Shown: piece by piece, positions 21,638 to 22,171 of the stretch | Layout of the letters: each line of letters begins with the position of its first letter | How positions within the stretch are numbered: the stretch's first letter is position 1 | Virus record (IMG/VR): IMGVR_UViG_3300045960_000146 | Coordinates: 1 to 22,171 of that record | From: a virus | DNA: 22,171 bases | Direction: 5' to 3' (one strand) | Notes under the pieces: model-generated | Told to the model about the DNA's origin: nothing | The model's database searches: none | Seen by the model: the letters and a program-made list of their open reading frames with translations, nothing else | Position numbers and translations under genes: made by a program

Positions 21638-21693
21638 GTCGTTCTCGTAAGCGGATTGTCAACCTATCGCGTCCCACGTAGGAGAACACACAC

Positions 21694-21948
21694 ATGGGTC
21701 AGCCCGTCGTCACCCGGCTCGTCGTGAGCAAGGGTGGGTCCACCACGACCGTGAGGGAGGCGCACTTCGGCGTCGTCACCGAGTCCCTCCCCTCTCGCAT
21801 CGTCGGTCTGGGGCAGCGCCCCGTGGGGACCGACAGCACCATCCGCGGCATCGAGGTCCACAAGCACGGCAACGTCAACGTCTGCCGTGAGGAGGTCGAG
21901 GGCTGCGGCGTCATCGGGCGTCACCTGCACCGTGGTGACCGCCGCTAG
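21694..21948 (+). CDS. Hypothetical protein (84 aa)
   Basis: Beta-rich and basic (MGQPVVTRLVVSKGGSTTTV, HFGVVTESLPSRIVGLG) with an HKHGNVNV segment and a His-rich basic C-terminus (GRHLHRGDRR). The ATG at 21694 has AGGAG nine bases upstream. It is followed by a strong hairpin. Confidence 0.6.
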   Translation: MGQPVVTRLVVSKGGSTTTVREAHFGVVTESLPSRIVGLGQRPVGTDSTIRGIEVHKHGNVNVCREEVEGCGVIGRHLHRGDRR

Positions 21949-21960
21949 GAGCCCCACTCC

Positions 21961-22012
21961 CTCACCTGCCACGGAGCACAGCCCCTGGCCACGCTGTGCT
22001 CCGTGTGGTGAG
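21961..22012 (+). terminator. Long two-part hairpin after the 84-aa gene
   Basis: CACGGAGCACAG (21970-21981) and CTGTGCTCCGTG (21994-22005) form a 12-bp perfect stem. Past a small internal loop (TGC/T), CTCACC (21961-21966) pairs with GGTGAG (22007-22012). Total paired length is 18 bp with a 12-nt apical loop. It starts about 12 bases after the stop. There is no U tract. Confidence 0.6.
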
Positions 22013-22029
22013 CGTGTGGTGTTCACACG
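22013..22029 (+). other. Small hairpin in the leader of the last gene
   Basis: CGTGTG (22013-22018) and CACACG (22024-22029) pair around GTGTT, immediately after the larger hairpin and about ten bases before the ribosome site of the next gene. A leader or terminator extension is possible. Confidence 0.3.
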
Positions 22030-22047
22030 TCAGCACAGGAGAGGCAC

Positions 22048-22171
22048 ATGGCTGACAGCACGGGATTTCGAGGTGCAGCGTGGTGCATCGCCACGTTCCA
22101 CCTCTCGAAGTCCGGCATCCCCCAGCCTGCGGAGCAGGAGTTCATCTGGGGCGATAGCGCGGCTGACCTCG
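22048..22171 (+). CDS. Unknown protein, 5' end only (41 codons in window)
   Basis: The ATG at 22048 follows AGGAGAGGCAC and opens MADSTGFRGAAWCIATFHLS, then KSGIPQPAEQEFIWGDSAADL up to the window edge. There is no stop, so the gene continues outside. The sequence is too short to assign a family. Confidence 0.6.
   Translation, partial: MADSTGFRGAAWCIATFHLSKSGIPQPAEQEFIWGDSAADL

Noticed and set aside
1-22171. CRISPR array or insertion sequence
   Set aside because: No regularly spaced identical repeats outside the coding repeat protein, and no transposase-like frame or terminal inverted repeats seen.

Overview
The window is a piece of a tailed double-stranded DNA phage or prophage (Caudoviricetes). 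This rests on a small terminase, a large terminase, a portal protein and a HK97-type prohead protease, all on the minus strand in head-module order. The DNA is GC-rich, GTG starts are frequent, and strong AGGAGG-like ribosome sites precede many genes. That suggests a high-GC bacterial host such as an actinomycete, but the host is inference only. No integrase, tRNA, tail tape measure or major capsid gene is seen; the capsid gene would be expected just beyond position 1.

Right to left on the minus strand (about 20483 to 1) runs one long, tightly packed gene series, joined mostly by ATGA, TGATG or GTGA overlaps. It opens with early-type small genes: a ribbon-helix-helix regulator, two unknowns and a one-helix membrane protein. 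Next come a 6-pyruvoyl-tetrahydropterin synthase/QueD-like protein, a zinc-ribbon protein and a ParB-like protein. The packaging genes follow: small terminase, large terminase, a 62-aa protein and the portal. Then come a putative structural protein and a free-standing LAGLIDADG homing endonuclease.

Between the portal and the prohead protease lies a large accessory block. It holds three GT-A-type glycosyltransferases, a GT4 glycosyltransferase, a nucleotide-sugar epimerase/dehydratase, a class I methyltransferase, two small beta-sandwich-like proteins and a 1975-residue repeat protein. That protein has roughly 70 copies of a short TADA repeat interleaved with globular domains, and looks like a fibre or surface adhesin. 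The arrangement suggests that the phage makes and attaches its own glycan to a virion component, the Ser/Thr-rich giant protein being the obvious candidate. The series leaves the window inside a protease-scaffold fusion whose start I assign at 993.

The right end (20484 to 22171) is a divergent region. After a 239-bp intergenic stretch with an operator-like palindrome, small plus-strand genes begin: a C2H2-like zinc-finger protein, three unknown small proteins and one gene cut by the window edge. Perfect hairpins separate some of them.

The most unusual items are the giant TADA-repeat protein with its glycosylation neighbourhood, the endonuclease gene (start codon inside a hairpin loop, flanked by a 10-bp direct repeat that copies the end of the upstream gene), the QueD-like protein with Glu at the catalytic Cys position, and an amber-separated in-frame extension just before the giant gene.
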